Below, piece after piece: positions 24,230 to 32,149 of a stretch of 64,000 bases of DNA; positions within the stretch are counted from its first letter, which is position 1, and every line of letters starts with the position of its first letter. The DNA is taken from positions 248,001 to 312,000 of the forward strand of contig QQUA01000006.1 of the NCBI GenBank assembly GCA_008501825.1, read 5' to 3'. The notes below the pieces were generated by a model that worked only from the letters and a program-made list of their open reading frames with translations, did no database searches and was not told the origin of the DNA. The position numbers and the translations under genes were made by a program. Source of the DNA: Planctomycetota bacterium (GTDB taxonomy: Bacteria > Planctomycetota > UBA1135).

Positions 24230-25122
24230 AATCCTTTTTCGACGATTTTCTGGATGTTCCGAAAGTGCATTTTGCAAACCTTCGGCAAAGAATCCGGGCC
24301 GTGGATCTCAAGAAAGCGTCGCACCGCAGGAGCCACGGGGGCGCCGCTTCCCAAGGGAAAATCGACTGCCCAGGTCTCCGAAGCTCGCTCCATGGCTTCC
24401 AGAAAACGATCTCGAGCCAAAATGGAAGCGGCTCCAACCGCCATATACGATTCCGCCCTGGGGACTTCCAAAACCTTCCAGGCCGAATTGAGAAGCCCAA
24501 GCTTCTGCCTAACCGGTTCCTTGGCGGCAAAACGGTCCACCACCGCTTGTTGAATCCCGGTTTCTCGTTCCAACTTGGTCAAGACATCGACGTGGAGTTT
24601 CACCAACAAGGTATTGAGATTGTCGCCGGCGGCCTTCCATTCATGGTTGTACTCTTCCGGCTCCAAAAAAATTTCCCGATAAGGACAATGTTTGCGGATT
24701 TGATCGGCCAATAACCGAATCCTTCCATCGGCAATGGCTTTCGAGTCTCCGACTCCCATGGATTTAAGAACGGCAAGCTGTTCCTCGGGAACCGCAACTC
24801 CGCAAACGACCAAGGGGCCGAAACTATCCCCTTTGCCGGCCTCGTCCGACCCGAGGTGAGCCCCCCGAATCTTCTCAGGACCAGGCTTGGAAACCGAAAC
24901 CGCGCCCTGCCCCAAAAAGCGCTCGCACCACAAAGCCAAAGCTTTTCCCTGGACGACCAATTTCCCGCTTTTGTAATGGGTCACGGAAACATTTTCGCCC
25001 CTTGCTTGAAACCAGGCGTGGGGAGCATTTTTGAACATGTACCCGGCTCGTTGCAGGCGATCGCTCAATTGCCGTCCGGCCTGGGCATCCAATTTCAAGA
25101 CTTGAGTTTCTTGAGCACTCAT
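24220..25122 (-). CDS. rnhC: Ribonuclease HIII
   Basis: RNase HIII cleaves the RNA strand of RNA-DNA hybrids. The 300-residue protein has the family layout: an N-terminal TBP-like substrate-binding domain (about residues 1-90) and a catalytic domain opening with G-S-D-E-A-G-K-G-D-S-F-G-P, whose Asp and Glu are the DEAG metal ligands. A further catalytic Asp lies in G-V-G-D-S-K, and A-S-I-L-A-R-D-R-F contributes the last Asp. The ATG overlaps the LPLAT stop. Rnh type III is commoner in Firmicutes and Chlamydiae than in Proteobacteria, consistent with a PVC-type host. Confidence 0.93.
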   Translation of the reverse strand: MSAQETQVLKLDAQAGRQLSDRLQRAGYMFKNAPHAWFQARGENVSVTHYKSGKLVVQGKALALWCERFLGQGAVSVSKPGPEKIRGAHLGSDEAGKGDSFGPLVVCGVAVPEEQLAVLKSMGVGDSKAIADGRIRLLADQIRKHCPYREIFLEPEEYNHEWKAAGDNLNTLLVKLHVDVLTKLERETGIQQAVVDRFAAKEPVRQKLGLLNSAWKVLEVPRAESYMAVGAASILARDRFLEAMERASETWAVDFPLGSGAPVAPAVRRFLEIHGPDSLPKVCKMHFRNIQKIVEKGLWS

Positions 25123-25814
25123 GCAGGCTTCATTTTCAAGGCTTCCGCCGCCCCTTGTTCAGCAACCATGAATCTTTCTTTCAAACGCCCGCGAAAGGTA
25201 TCCAACAAAGCTTCATCCTTGAGAACCTGTCGGGGAACTTCCAAAGGTGGTGCATAGCAAACCGTGACTCGGGTCCAAGGTTTGGGAAATATCATTCGAT
25301 CCCACGAGCCGGCTCGCCATTGTTTTCGAGCCGCAAAGCCGGTAGCCAAAATCGGTCTGCCGGTCAAGGCGGCCAAAGATAGGGCGCCCGGCGCGATGCT
25401 GAAGGCCGGCCCCCTCGGTCCGTCCGGGGTCAGGACAAATCCTTGTTTCTCTTTGGCTTGACGAAGCATTCCTCGCAATGCCGCGCTGCCCCCATCGAAA
25501 GAAGAGCCTCGACTGGTTTTGTAACCCAAGCCTTCAATGACCCGAGTAATGATTTCTCCATCATCGTGACGGCTGATCATCACCGTCAAGTCTCGATGGC
25601 CATGAAGAGCGGCGCCGGCGGGAATGTCCTGGTGCCAGCAAACAAAAACCGGCTTCTTGCCGTCGACGGTGGCCTGATCCCAATATTCTTCTCCGACCCG
25701 GATCACTTTCCAGGACTTACCCAGAAGTTTGAACAATCTCGGCCCGAGGGTTCCGGCCAGAGCCAAGCCCACGCGTCGCAAGAATCGCTTCCTCCACTTC
25801 CGAAAACGACTCAT
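25119..25814 (-). CDS. Lysophospholipid acyltransferase-like protein (DUF374)
   Basis: The 231-residue protein belongs to the DUF374/LPLAT group found beside lipid A genes. It carries the core H-Q-D block early, F-V-L-T-P-D-G-P-R-G-P as the acceptor-site motif, and a short N-terminal basic amphipathic region. It probably acts at the cytoplasmic membrane to acylate a lipid. ATG at 25814 overlaps the upstream peptidase stop (ATGA); a start at 25856 is possible but lies inside that gene. Its presence fits the kds/lpt genes, though it is in a different operon. Confidence 0.82.
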   Translation of the reverse strand: MSRFRKWRKRFLRRVGLALAGTLGPRLFKLLGKSWKVIRVGEEYWDQATVDGKKPVFVCWHQDIPAGAALHGHRDLTVMISRHDDGEIITRVIEGLGYKTSRGSSFDGGSAALRGMLRQAKEKQGFVLTPDGPRGPAFSIAPGALSLAALTGRPILATGFAARKQWRAGSWDRMIFPKPWTRVTVCYAPPLEVPRQVLKDEALLDTFRGRLKERFMVAEQGAAEALKMKPA

Positions 25815-26815
25815 GAAGATGATTCTCGCTCCGCTCCCTGGGTCATGTCCACCCAAGTTGTATCTTCCTCATGTTGGGTTCCATCCCATTTTTCTTCCCA
25901 ACGTTTTCGCCTTTGCCGGCGGTGAGCTCGTATCACCGGCAGGGCAACGACTAAGGCCAAGGTAACTCCCAAGAATAGCTGTTGCTGGAAATTTCCCATC
26001 AAAGCGGTCCATGAGCGCAGTTCCTTTCGGAACGTTTCCTCATGTTCCAGGCGATTCACCCCGGTGGTTTCGAATAGTGCTTGGTCGATCGCCTTTCCCT
26101 CGGCCATGACGTCCAAGATGCGGCGAACGATGCCTTCCCCATACAACCGAATGAGGCGGCGAACGTAAGCTTCGGACATGGCATATCCCACCGAAGCCAT
26201 ATAGGGATCCTCGCCGAAGCCGTCGTGAAATTCGATCAGACGGGGCAAATTGTCGGAAAGCGCTCGCCAAAACAGGGAGACTTCCATGTCTTGGAGATAC
26301 AACTCGCCGGCAAATACTTGAGCACAGCCCTCGTGAAACCATGCCGGGATTTCTCGAAAGTTCGCACTCCAGCCATCGCTAAAAACGATGTGCATCATTT
26401 CATGGCGGAGCGTCACCAGTAACTGCCGGGAATCGGCGGCGGGCCGAGTTGCGATGATGACCTTCCGCTGACTGGGAACGGCCACGGCCGCGTACCATCG
26501 AGGAACTCGTTCCCGGCCGAGAGCTTGTGCCATGGCTGGGCGATCCAATACCCATTGCAAATGGATGGGCGGGTATAGGGCAGGGTTCGGGTCCAGGAAC
26601 AACCATTCCCGGGCTTCGGCTAAAACCTTCTCCAACTCCGGCAAACTGGCTGCCGCCACCCGTTCCAATTCCGGTGGAGCTTCAACTTTGAAACTGGCCG
26701 ACTCCTGAGAATCGGTTTGTGGAATATGACAAAGGTTCGGCGCTCCCGCCACTAAAGGCGAGAGCGCCAGCAGGAAAATCGCGAGCCGAGCGAACTTCCT
26801 AGGACTGAATGTCAT
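25811..26815 (-). CDS. Secreted gluzincin-type peptidase-like protein with C-terminal anchor
   Basis: The protein has 334 residues from the ATG at 26815 (340 if the ATG at 26833 is used). An N-terminal signal or anchor (L-A-I-F-L-L-A-L-S-P-L-V-A-G-A) is followed by a peptidase-MA-like domain with the zinc motif R-H-E-M-M-H-I-V-F and, 20 residues later, W-F-H-E-G-C-A-Q containing the likely third ligand Glu. A second membrane helix (L-F-L-G-V-T-L-A-L-V-V-A-L-P-V-I) lies before a basic and then acidic cytoplasmic tail. It would face the periplasm. Its start lies inside the end of the upstream gene. The substrate is unknown. Confidence 0.75.
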   Translation of the reverse strand: MTFSPRKFARLAIFLLALSPLVAGAPNLCHIPQTDSQESASFKVEAPPELERVAAASLPELEKVLAEAREWLFLDPNPALYPPIHLQWVLDRPAMAQALGRERVPRWYAAVAVPSQRKVIIATRPAADSRQLLVTLRHEMMHIVFSDGWSANFREIPAWFHEGCAQVFAGELYLQDMEVSLFWRALSDNLPRLIEFHDGFGEDPYMASVGYAMSEAYVRRLIRLYGEGIVRRILDVMAEGKAIDQALFETTGVNRLEHEETFRKELRSWTALMGNFQQQLFLGVTLALVVALPVIRAHRRQRRKRWEEKWDGTQHEEDTTWVDMTQGAERESSS

Positions 26816-29039
26816 CCCCGGCGCCACTTTCATCGACGCCGTTGGGGCCCATGGAGTACAGCAAGTAACCGTCCGCCAAGGCTTTGTACCGGAAGGGATT
26901 GCCCCAAGGATCGTTGGCCAGACCCCGTTCCGGATCGGGTAGGAAACCGAAGGGGTAATCCTCGGTCGGCTTCACCAACTCACTCAAGGAAGACGGGTAG
27001 CGATTGTGTTCCAACTCGAACACAACCAGGCCGCTCTTCAGACGGTTCAATTCATCCTGGACCGACGCACCTGAATCTACAACTTCCGGCGCGGGGACTT
27101 CCGCCACGGCGGCTTGATCCTCTTCGTAAGCGTGAGCTTCATGGGAAACGGAGGTCGCCATGAACACCGGAGCCACGCAAGCTCCGCTGGCACAAATCAG
27201 GAGCAAGTCTGCCAAGTCCACCGATCCCCGAGTCCGGGTCACGATGCTTCCATTCTCCATGGAAGTAAACATTTCCGTCGGTTGCATGTTGCCGACGAAC
27301 ACTTCCGCTTCGGGAAGGCTGTTCAGATCCACGGGCAGTTCAGCCATTTCCGGACTGGCGGCGAACATCGGCAGGAACACCTGCATCTGAGTGTAGGCGT
27401 CTTCCAAACCGCCGCGGAAATCGTTCCAACTCACTTGCATCGGGGAAGAAGGCAAGCGTCCCAAGAAAGCTTGGACGTCCGGGTTGGAGCGAATGTTCTT
27501 CTCCGGCTTCTTCACGCCGGTTTTCAAAGCGGTCCGAACCGTGGACTGGCTCATGCCCAAAACCAACCAACCGTCATCGGTGACTCCGAAGGTCGGCTGA
27601 ATCATGGAAAGGGCCATGGAAGCCTGCTTGAGTTCGTTCGGCAAGGCCCGGGCATTCACACTCATTAAGTAGTACTCGGGACCTTCCCGGACCACGCGTT
27701 GGCCATCGGCATTGGTCTCGGCGATGGACAAGGTTTTCACTTCCAGCTTCACCGGAGCTTCGGGGAAGTTCTTCAGAACCTCAGAAGCGGTGGGCATGAA
27801 TTCGTGAAGCATGGAGCGCACTCCCTCCACGTCCCGAACCTCAATAAAGGTTCCGCCTCCGGCGGCACCGCCGAATCCACCTGCTGCTTCAGCAAAGGTG
27901 AACATTCGAGTTCCGAATCCCTTCAGACCTCGATCCAGTAGCGAACTCTTCTCCCCCACTAACCAGGCGTGGCTCATCGGTTCTTCTTGAGCCCACATGT
28001 CGCCTAGAGTGGCGCCGCCGACGTCCATGGCAGTGAGTTCTTCAAGGAAGCCTTTGGCCACGTCCCAAGAAATCGCCATGTCCATGAAGGAAAGGGAGAA
28101 TGAATTGGCGGCTTCGGGAATGTAATCCAACATGCCCATGTCGACTTTGTAGTCGGTCATGGAAGCCCACATTCCGCCCGGCTTTCCATCTTTGAAGTCC
28201 AGAGAAAAGATGGAAGAGCTGGAACCGTCTTTCAACCAACCGCTACCCAAAGACAAAGCTCCCAGAGAGTCAATGCCCATGGAAGAGAACATGGTCGTCA
28301 TCAAGGCTGCCCCTTGGGGGTCGCCCATTTGAGCCAGTTCGCTCACGGTTTCCATCATGGAACCAATATCGAAGTAGAGGAACAAACCTCGACCTTCCGA
28401 TAGGGCTCGCGTCCGGGCGCCTTGGAAAGAAGTCTGGCCGGCCAGGGAGGTGGTCCCGAAATCGCCGGTAGACATCCAACCGTAAAGCCGGTCCCCTTCC
28501 TGCCACAAGGAGGCGGATTCACCAGGAGCGATCCCGATGTGGAGAACGGTAGAACCGTCTTCCTTTTCCACCAATTGGGCTTCGCCTTGGCTAACCAACA
28601 TTCCAGAGAGGAATTGGTAAAGCTCAGGGGCCAATCCCTGGTTCAGCTTGATGGAAGCTCCGACGTAGAAATCGGGCTCATGGCGCTGAGAATCGGGACC
28701 GGGAGGCTTCATGCCGGCGCCAACTTCCAAAGCACCGAAAGCGTCCCAAGAAAGAAGACGGGCCGGCACTCCCTGCGCTTCGGCCATCTGCCGGATCTCT
28801 CCCCAACCTTCTTCCAGTACCGTTAGGAACTGACCCAAGAAGGCCTGCATGGAATCTTCCTTGTACATGCGAGCAAGGGAGGAGCTCTGAGCGCTCTCAA
28901 CCATGCCCTGCACGTCAGGGATTTCCAGATACAGGAGAGTTTGACCGGGAAGACGTTTCGCTAGGGGTTCTCCCTGCGCCAACAGGGAGGGTGCCAGCAA
29001 CCCGACAACAAGCAAGGAAGCAACAAGCCGTTTGGCCAT
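26799..29039 (-). CDS. Large secreted protein with pseudopilin-like C-terminus
   Basis: This is a 746-residue exported protein. The N-terminal signal peptide is M-A-K-R-L-V-A-S-L-L-V-V-G-L-L-A-P-S-L-L-A-Q. The bulk (residues 30-640) resembles DUF3352-type secreted proteins with repeated Y-L/F-E/D-I strands and no catalytic motif. The last 75 residues have the look of a GspG/type II pseudopilin tail: N-R-Y-P-S-S-L-S-E-L, then N-D-P-W-G-N-P-F-R-Y, then Y-S-M-G-P-N-G-V-D-E-S-G-A-G-D-D. There is no pilin-type N-terminal helix and prepilin cleavage site before that domain. It heads a minus-strand run of six genes. The role is unknown. Confidence 0.75.
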   Translation of the reverse strand: MAKRLVASLLVVGLLAPSLLAQGEPLAKRLPGQTLLYLEIPDVQGMVESAQSSSLARMYKEDSMQAFLGQFLTVLEEGWGEIRQMAEAQGVPARLLSWDAFGALEVGAGMKPPGPDSQRHEPDFYVGASIKLNQGLAPELYQFLSGMLVSQGEAQLVEKEDGSTVLHIGIAPGESASLWQEGDRLYGWMSTGDFGTTSLAGQTSFQGARTRALSEGRGLFLYFDIGSMMETVSELAQMGDPQGAALMTTMFSSMGIDSLGALSLGSGWLKDGSSSSIFSLDFKDGKPGGMWASMTDYKVDMGMLDYIPEAANSFSLSFMDMAISWDVAKGFLEELTAMDVGGATLGDMWAQEEPMSHAWLVGEKSSLLDRGLKGFGTRMFTFAEAAGGFGGAAGGGTFIEVRDVEGVRSMLHEFMPTASEVLKNFPEAPVKLEVKTLSIAETNADGQRVVREGPEYYLMSVNARALPNELKQASMALSMIQPTFGVTDDGWLVLGMSQSTVRTALKTGVKKPEKNIRSNPDVQAFLGRLPSSPMQVSWNDFRGGLEDAYTQMQVFLPMFAASPEMAELPVDLNSLPEAEVFVGNMQPTEMFTSMENGSIVTRTRGSVDLADLLLICASGACVAPVFMATSVSHEAHAYEEDQAAVAEVPAPEVVDSGASVQDELNRLKSGLVVFELEHNRYPSSLSELVKPTEDYPFGFLPDPERGLANDPWGNPFRYKALADGYLLYSMGPNGVDESGAGDDIQS

Positions 29040-29271
29040 CAAAGTTGTCTCATTAGGGCTGCACGGGGCAAGATGCTCCACTATGGTACGAAAACTTCCA
29101 TGGATTGAGGGAAGGACTTTCCTTCGTTACACTTCCCGGCCGTCGGTTTCCGTCCAACGCCTGGAGTACCCCACGTTGGAAACAAGGATTCCCAAGACCT
29201 TCTTTCGTCTCAACAGGCGGGAGTTGAGTTTGCTCGAATCTCCAGGCACCCGAGGGAACCCGAGGCAGGCG

Positions 29272-29302
29272 CCCTAAGTTATTTCCTGTAAATATCTTAG
29301 GG
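29272..29302 (+). promoter_or_regulatory. Inverted repeat at the start of the cyclophilin-like gene
   Basis: CCCTAAG (29272-29278) and CTTAGGG (29296-29302) form a perfect 7-bp dyad around a 17-base AT-rich centre containing TAAATAT, a possible -10. The dyad ends at the start codon. It could be an operator or a hairpin over the start. Only the repeat itself is seen; the function is inference. Confidence 0.3.
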
Positions 29303-29304
29303 TG

Positions 29305-30351
29305 ATGGCCCCAGATCGACAGGTCGCTCGAATGACCACTCCGCAACAGAATCCGCTCCACTCCAGTCAAGACCCCAATCCGACCCCGAATCCCCTTATG
29401 GATTGGGTTCTGGCCAATAAGGTCACTTTGGCCGTTTTCCTTACCGCCGTGGCGGTGATCGCGGTCATGCAGGATCAACTTCCCAAACGGGCAGAGGCGA
29501 ACCGGCGCCAATCTTGGGAGCTTCATGGCCAAGCGATCAAATCCCTGGAAACCGGGATTTCCGCATCGCGGATTCCGTCCATTTTGGAGTTAACTCGGGA
29601 GGACGACCGGGTTCATCCTTGGGTAGTAGCCAGAATGGTGCAAATGGCTTTCTTCCAGGGAGACCGTGAATCCCTCCAGGCGCTTCAGCCGGAGGTCGAC
29701 CGGTTGGTCTCCGAAGGCTCGCTCAGTGGGGTTCGGGTCGCCAAAGATGGCCAGGCCGTAGACATCCTGGTTTTCCTCAAAGACCAGATGAATGCCGAAC
29801 TCAGCCAACCGGAGATCAAATTCAGCAATCCGGAGCCCACCGGTCAAAAGGTCAAACTGACCTTGGCGGCTGACGCGGAGAACAGCTACGAAATCACCCT
29901 TGGGCTTTACCCGGATGCCGCCCCAGAAACCTGCAAGGCGTTTTTAGAAGCCGTTTCCGAGGGACGTTTGGTGGACCAGGAAATCGAATTCCAGGGGGAA
30001 GCTTTGCTTCGAGCCACTGGAATGGCCAAAGAGGATCAGGATCAAGAGTCCGATGAAGATTCGGAAGAAGAGCCGAATTCGCTGCCGTTAGAGGTGAAAT
30101 GGGGTTATTTCCACTACCAAGGAGCCCTTACGACTCAGACTCTGATCGGCGCCGAATCCGGCGGTCAGGATCCCGACGTGTTCTCCATTCAACTTCAAGA
30201 TCAGAATTATTCCGATGGCAATAGCACGGTATTTGGAAAGGTGGTTGAAGGCATGGAGGAGTTGGAGAGTCTTCGAGCCCTGATAGCGAACCGGGAAGAA
30301 GGCTCGGAAGAAACCGCCCCCAAGATTTCTGCTGCGGAAATCCTGCCCTAG
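29305..30351 (+). CDS. Membrane-anchored cyclophilin-like protein, degenerate
   Basis: This roughly 348-residue protein has one N-terminal membrane helix (V-T-L-A-V-F-L-T-A-V-A-V-I-A-V), a helical region, and a C-terminal cyclophilin-like half: I-T-L-G-L-Y-P-D-A-A-P-E-T-C-K-A-F, then V-F-G-K-V-V-E-G-M-E-E-L-E-S-L near the end. The catalytic centre of active cyclophilins (F-H-R-x-I and the G-T-G-G-P-G-Y block) is not recognisable, and an acidic Asp/Glu run sits where the loop would be. Isomerase activity is therefore doubtful; a binding role is possible. Starts at 29302 (GTG), 29305 (ATG) and 29332 (ATG) are all open. A clear terminator follows. Confidence 0.72.
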   Translation: MAPDRQVARMTTPQQNPLHSSQDPNPTPNPLMDWVLANKVTLAVFLTAVAVIAVMQDQLPKRAEANRRQSWELHGQAIKSLETGISASRIPSILELTREDDRVHPWVVARMVQMAFFQGDRESLQALQPEVDRLVSEGSLSGVRVAKDGQAVDILVFLKDQMNAELSQPEIKFSNPEPTGQKVKLTLAADAENSYEITLGLYPDAAPETCKAFLEAVSEGRLVDQEIEFQGEALLRATGMAKEDQDQESDEDSEEEPNSLPLEVKWGYFHYQGALTTQTLIGAESGGQDPDVFSIQLQDQNYSDGNSTVFGKVVEGMEELESLRALIANREEGSEETAPKISAAEILP

Positions 30352-30376
30352 TTTCTGCAGGCCAGGCTTTACCTCA

Positions 30377-30406
30377 ACGGGCTCCCCTAGCGGAGCCCGT
30401 TTTTTT
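30377..30406 (+). terminator. Rho-independent terminator
   Basis: ACGGGCTCC / GGAGCCCGT (30377-30385 and 30392-30400) with a 6-base loop is followed by a run of seven T. It ends the cyclophilin-like gene. The T run overlaps the parB stop codon on the other strand, so the element probably serves both convergent genes. Confidence 0.92.
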
Positions 30407-31319
30407 ATCCACGTAGCAGTTCTTCGGATTCGGAAGGCAAATGAAGCATTTGGACCAGAGAATCAAGTTGATCCAAGTCGTTGAAGCGGAAACTCAACCG
30501 CCCCCCCTTGCCTTGATTCAGGGAGATTTCAACCTTCCCGCCTAGGGCCCGGGTCAAACGATCTTCCATCTCCCCTACCCAAGCTGGTTTCTCTTTCCGG
30601 CCAGGGCTTTGGCCCTCCAACCCTGGATTCGCCGCTTGCCCATGGGACTTGGCCTGGGCACTAAGTCTTTCGGCAACCCGGACCGACAGTCCTTCCTGCA
30701 AAATCCGGTGAAAGAGGTCCTCCTGCTGCGGATCCCCATTCAAGCGCAATAGCGTCCGAGCGTGCCCAGCGGAAAGTGTTCCACGTGAAACAGCCTCTTG
30801 GATCTGCTGGGGCAATTCCAGAAGCCTCACCAAATTGGCCACCGTGGAGCGCTCATAGCCCAATTTCTTGGCGACCTCACTTTGAGTCAGTTCATATTCC
30901 GAGAGCAATCTCTGACAGCCTTGGGCTCTTTCAATCGGGTTTAGATCCTCCCTCTGAATGTTCTCGATCAGGGCCAGCTCCAGCCGTTCGACCTGTTCCA
31001 GAGACCCGTCCCGCATCACTACCGGGACCCTATCCAGGCCAGCCGCCTGGGCTGCTCTCCATCTTCGTTCGCCCGCCAGGATCTCGAATTTCCCAGGACC
31101 TGAAGGAGTCACCACAATGGGCTGCATAATCCCATGCTGGCGAACGGAATCGATTAGAGTGTCAAGACCTACGTTAAATTCCTTCCGGGGTTGCTCCCGG
31201 TTCGGAATCAGGCTAGTAATAGAGACCCAGCGGAGGCCCTCACCGTCTCCGGAATCACTGGACTGCCGGGAGGCGAGAAGAGAGTCCAATCCTTTTCCTA
31301 GCTTTCGACCAACGGGCAT
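30405..31319 (-). CDS. parB: Chromosome-partitioning protein ParB
   Basis: ParB binds parS sites, spreads along DNA using CTP and loads condensin. The 304-residue protein has the N-terminal K-L-G-K-G-L-D-S-L-L block typical of chromosomal ParB/Spo0J, the CTP/parS-binding region with I-P-N-R-E-Q-P-R-K and L-A-G-E-R-R-W-R-A-A, then I-E-N-I-Q-R-E-D-L-N-P-I-E, and a helix-turn-helix (S-E-V-A-K-K-L-G-Y-E-R-S-T-V-A-N). A C-terminal dimerisation domain follows a variable linker. Unusually, parA is not adjacent but 7.2 kb away on the opposite strand. A parS-like site lies inside this gene. Confidence 0.95.
   Translation of the reverse strand: MPVGRKLGKGLDSLLASRQSSDSGDGEGLRWVSITSLIPNREQPRKEFNVGLDTLIDSVRQHGIMQPIVVTPSGPGKFEILAGERRWRAAQAAGLDRVPVVMRDGSLEQVERLELALIENIQREDLNPIERAQGCQRLLSEYELTQSEVAKKLGYERSTVANLVRLLELPQQIQEAVSRGTLSAGHARTLLRLNGDPQQEDLFHRILQEGLSVRVAERLSAQAKSHGQAANPGLEGQSPGRKEKPAWVGEMEDRLTRALGGKVEISLNQGKGGRLSFRFNDLDQLDSLVQMLHLPSESEELLRG
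30777..30792. promoter_or_regulatory. parS: parS site inside parB
   Basis: TGTTCCACGTGAAACA matches the near-universal parS consensus TGTTTCACGTGAAACA at 15 of 16 positions, the one change being at a position that varies in known sites. It sits within the parB coding region and about 11 kb from the dnaA-dnaN gap, as expected of origin-proximal parS. parS sites inside parB genes are also known from other bacteria. No second perfect copy was seen in the window. Confidence 0.85.
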
Positions 31320-31389
31320 GCTGCTCCTCCGCGGCCTTGACCGCGCCTTTTCGGTAGCCTAACGCAACACAGGGTCAGTTACCACCATC

Positions 31390-32133
31390 ATGAGCCACCC
31401 CAGGAAAATTGGCATCCTCGGGGATCTTCATTCCAATTTGTCCGCATTGGAAGCTGTGCTTTCTTTGCTGGACTTGGAAGGGGTCACAGATATTTACTGC
31501 GTCGGAGACGTAGTCGGCTATGGCCCGAGGCCAAATGAGGTCGTGGAGCTGATCCGAAGTCGCAGTGTCCAAGCCGTGGCCGGGAACCACGACTGGGCTC
31601 TCTTGGGAAGGATTGACTCCAGTTATTTCAATCCTTATGCCCTGAAAGCCCTGGAATGGACCAAGCGGCAATTAACCAGAGAAAACCGAGAGTATCTGGA
31701 ATCCTTGCCCTTGAGGATCGACGAACCGGATTTCTGCATTTTCCACGGGGCGCTGCCAGATCCCGAAGCCTTTAACTACCTCCAGTCCTTTCCGGCTGCC
31801 CGAGATTCCTTGGCCGATTTCCAAGCCCCCGTAGGTTTTTGCGGCCACACCCATGTCCCGATGAATTTCATTCAGAAACCGGGGAAATCAGAGCTGGAAT
31901 GGCATTTCCTGGAGAATTGGCGCCTCCTTGAGGGCGAAAGGGCGGTCGTCAACGTCGGAAGCGTGGGCCAACCCAGGGATGAAAATCCCTTGGCTCCAGT
32001 GGCGGTCTACCACTGCGAAACCATGGAAATGCGTCTTCTCCGGACTCACTACAACATCCCTTCGGAGCAGAAGCTCATACGAAGGGCGGGCCTGCCTTCG
32101 ATTCTCGGAGACCGCCTCCAGCACGGGATTTAA
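31390..32133 (+). CDS. Metallophosphoesterase (YfcE/MPP superfamily)
   Basis: The 247-residue protein has all calcineurin-like metal-binding blocks: G-D-L-H-S-N at the start, G-D-V-V-G-Y-G-P, G-N-H-D-W, F-H-G-A and G-H-T-H-V-P. The dimetal phosphoesterase fold is therefore certain. The G-Y-G-P-R-P-N-E after the second motif is typical of a subgroup annotated as predicted phosphodiesterases. The substrate is unknown. It is divergent from parB and convergent with the HPr-fusion gene 16 bases away. Confidence 0.9.
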   Translation: MSHPRKIGILGDLHSNLSALEAVLSLLDLEGVTDIYCVGDVVGYGPRPNEVVELIRSRSVQAVAGNHDWALLGRIDSSYFNPYALKALEWTKRQLTRENREYLESLPLRIDEPDFCIFHGALPDPEAFNYLQSFPAARDSLADFQAPVGFCGHTHVPMNFIQKPGKSELEWHFLENWRLLEGERAVVNVGSVGQPRDENPLAPVAVYHCETMEMRLLRTHYNIPSEQKLIRRAGLPSILGDRLQHGI

Positions 32134-32149
32134 AGACCGACTGCCCTTC

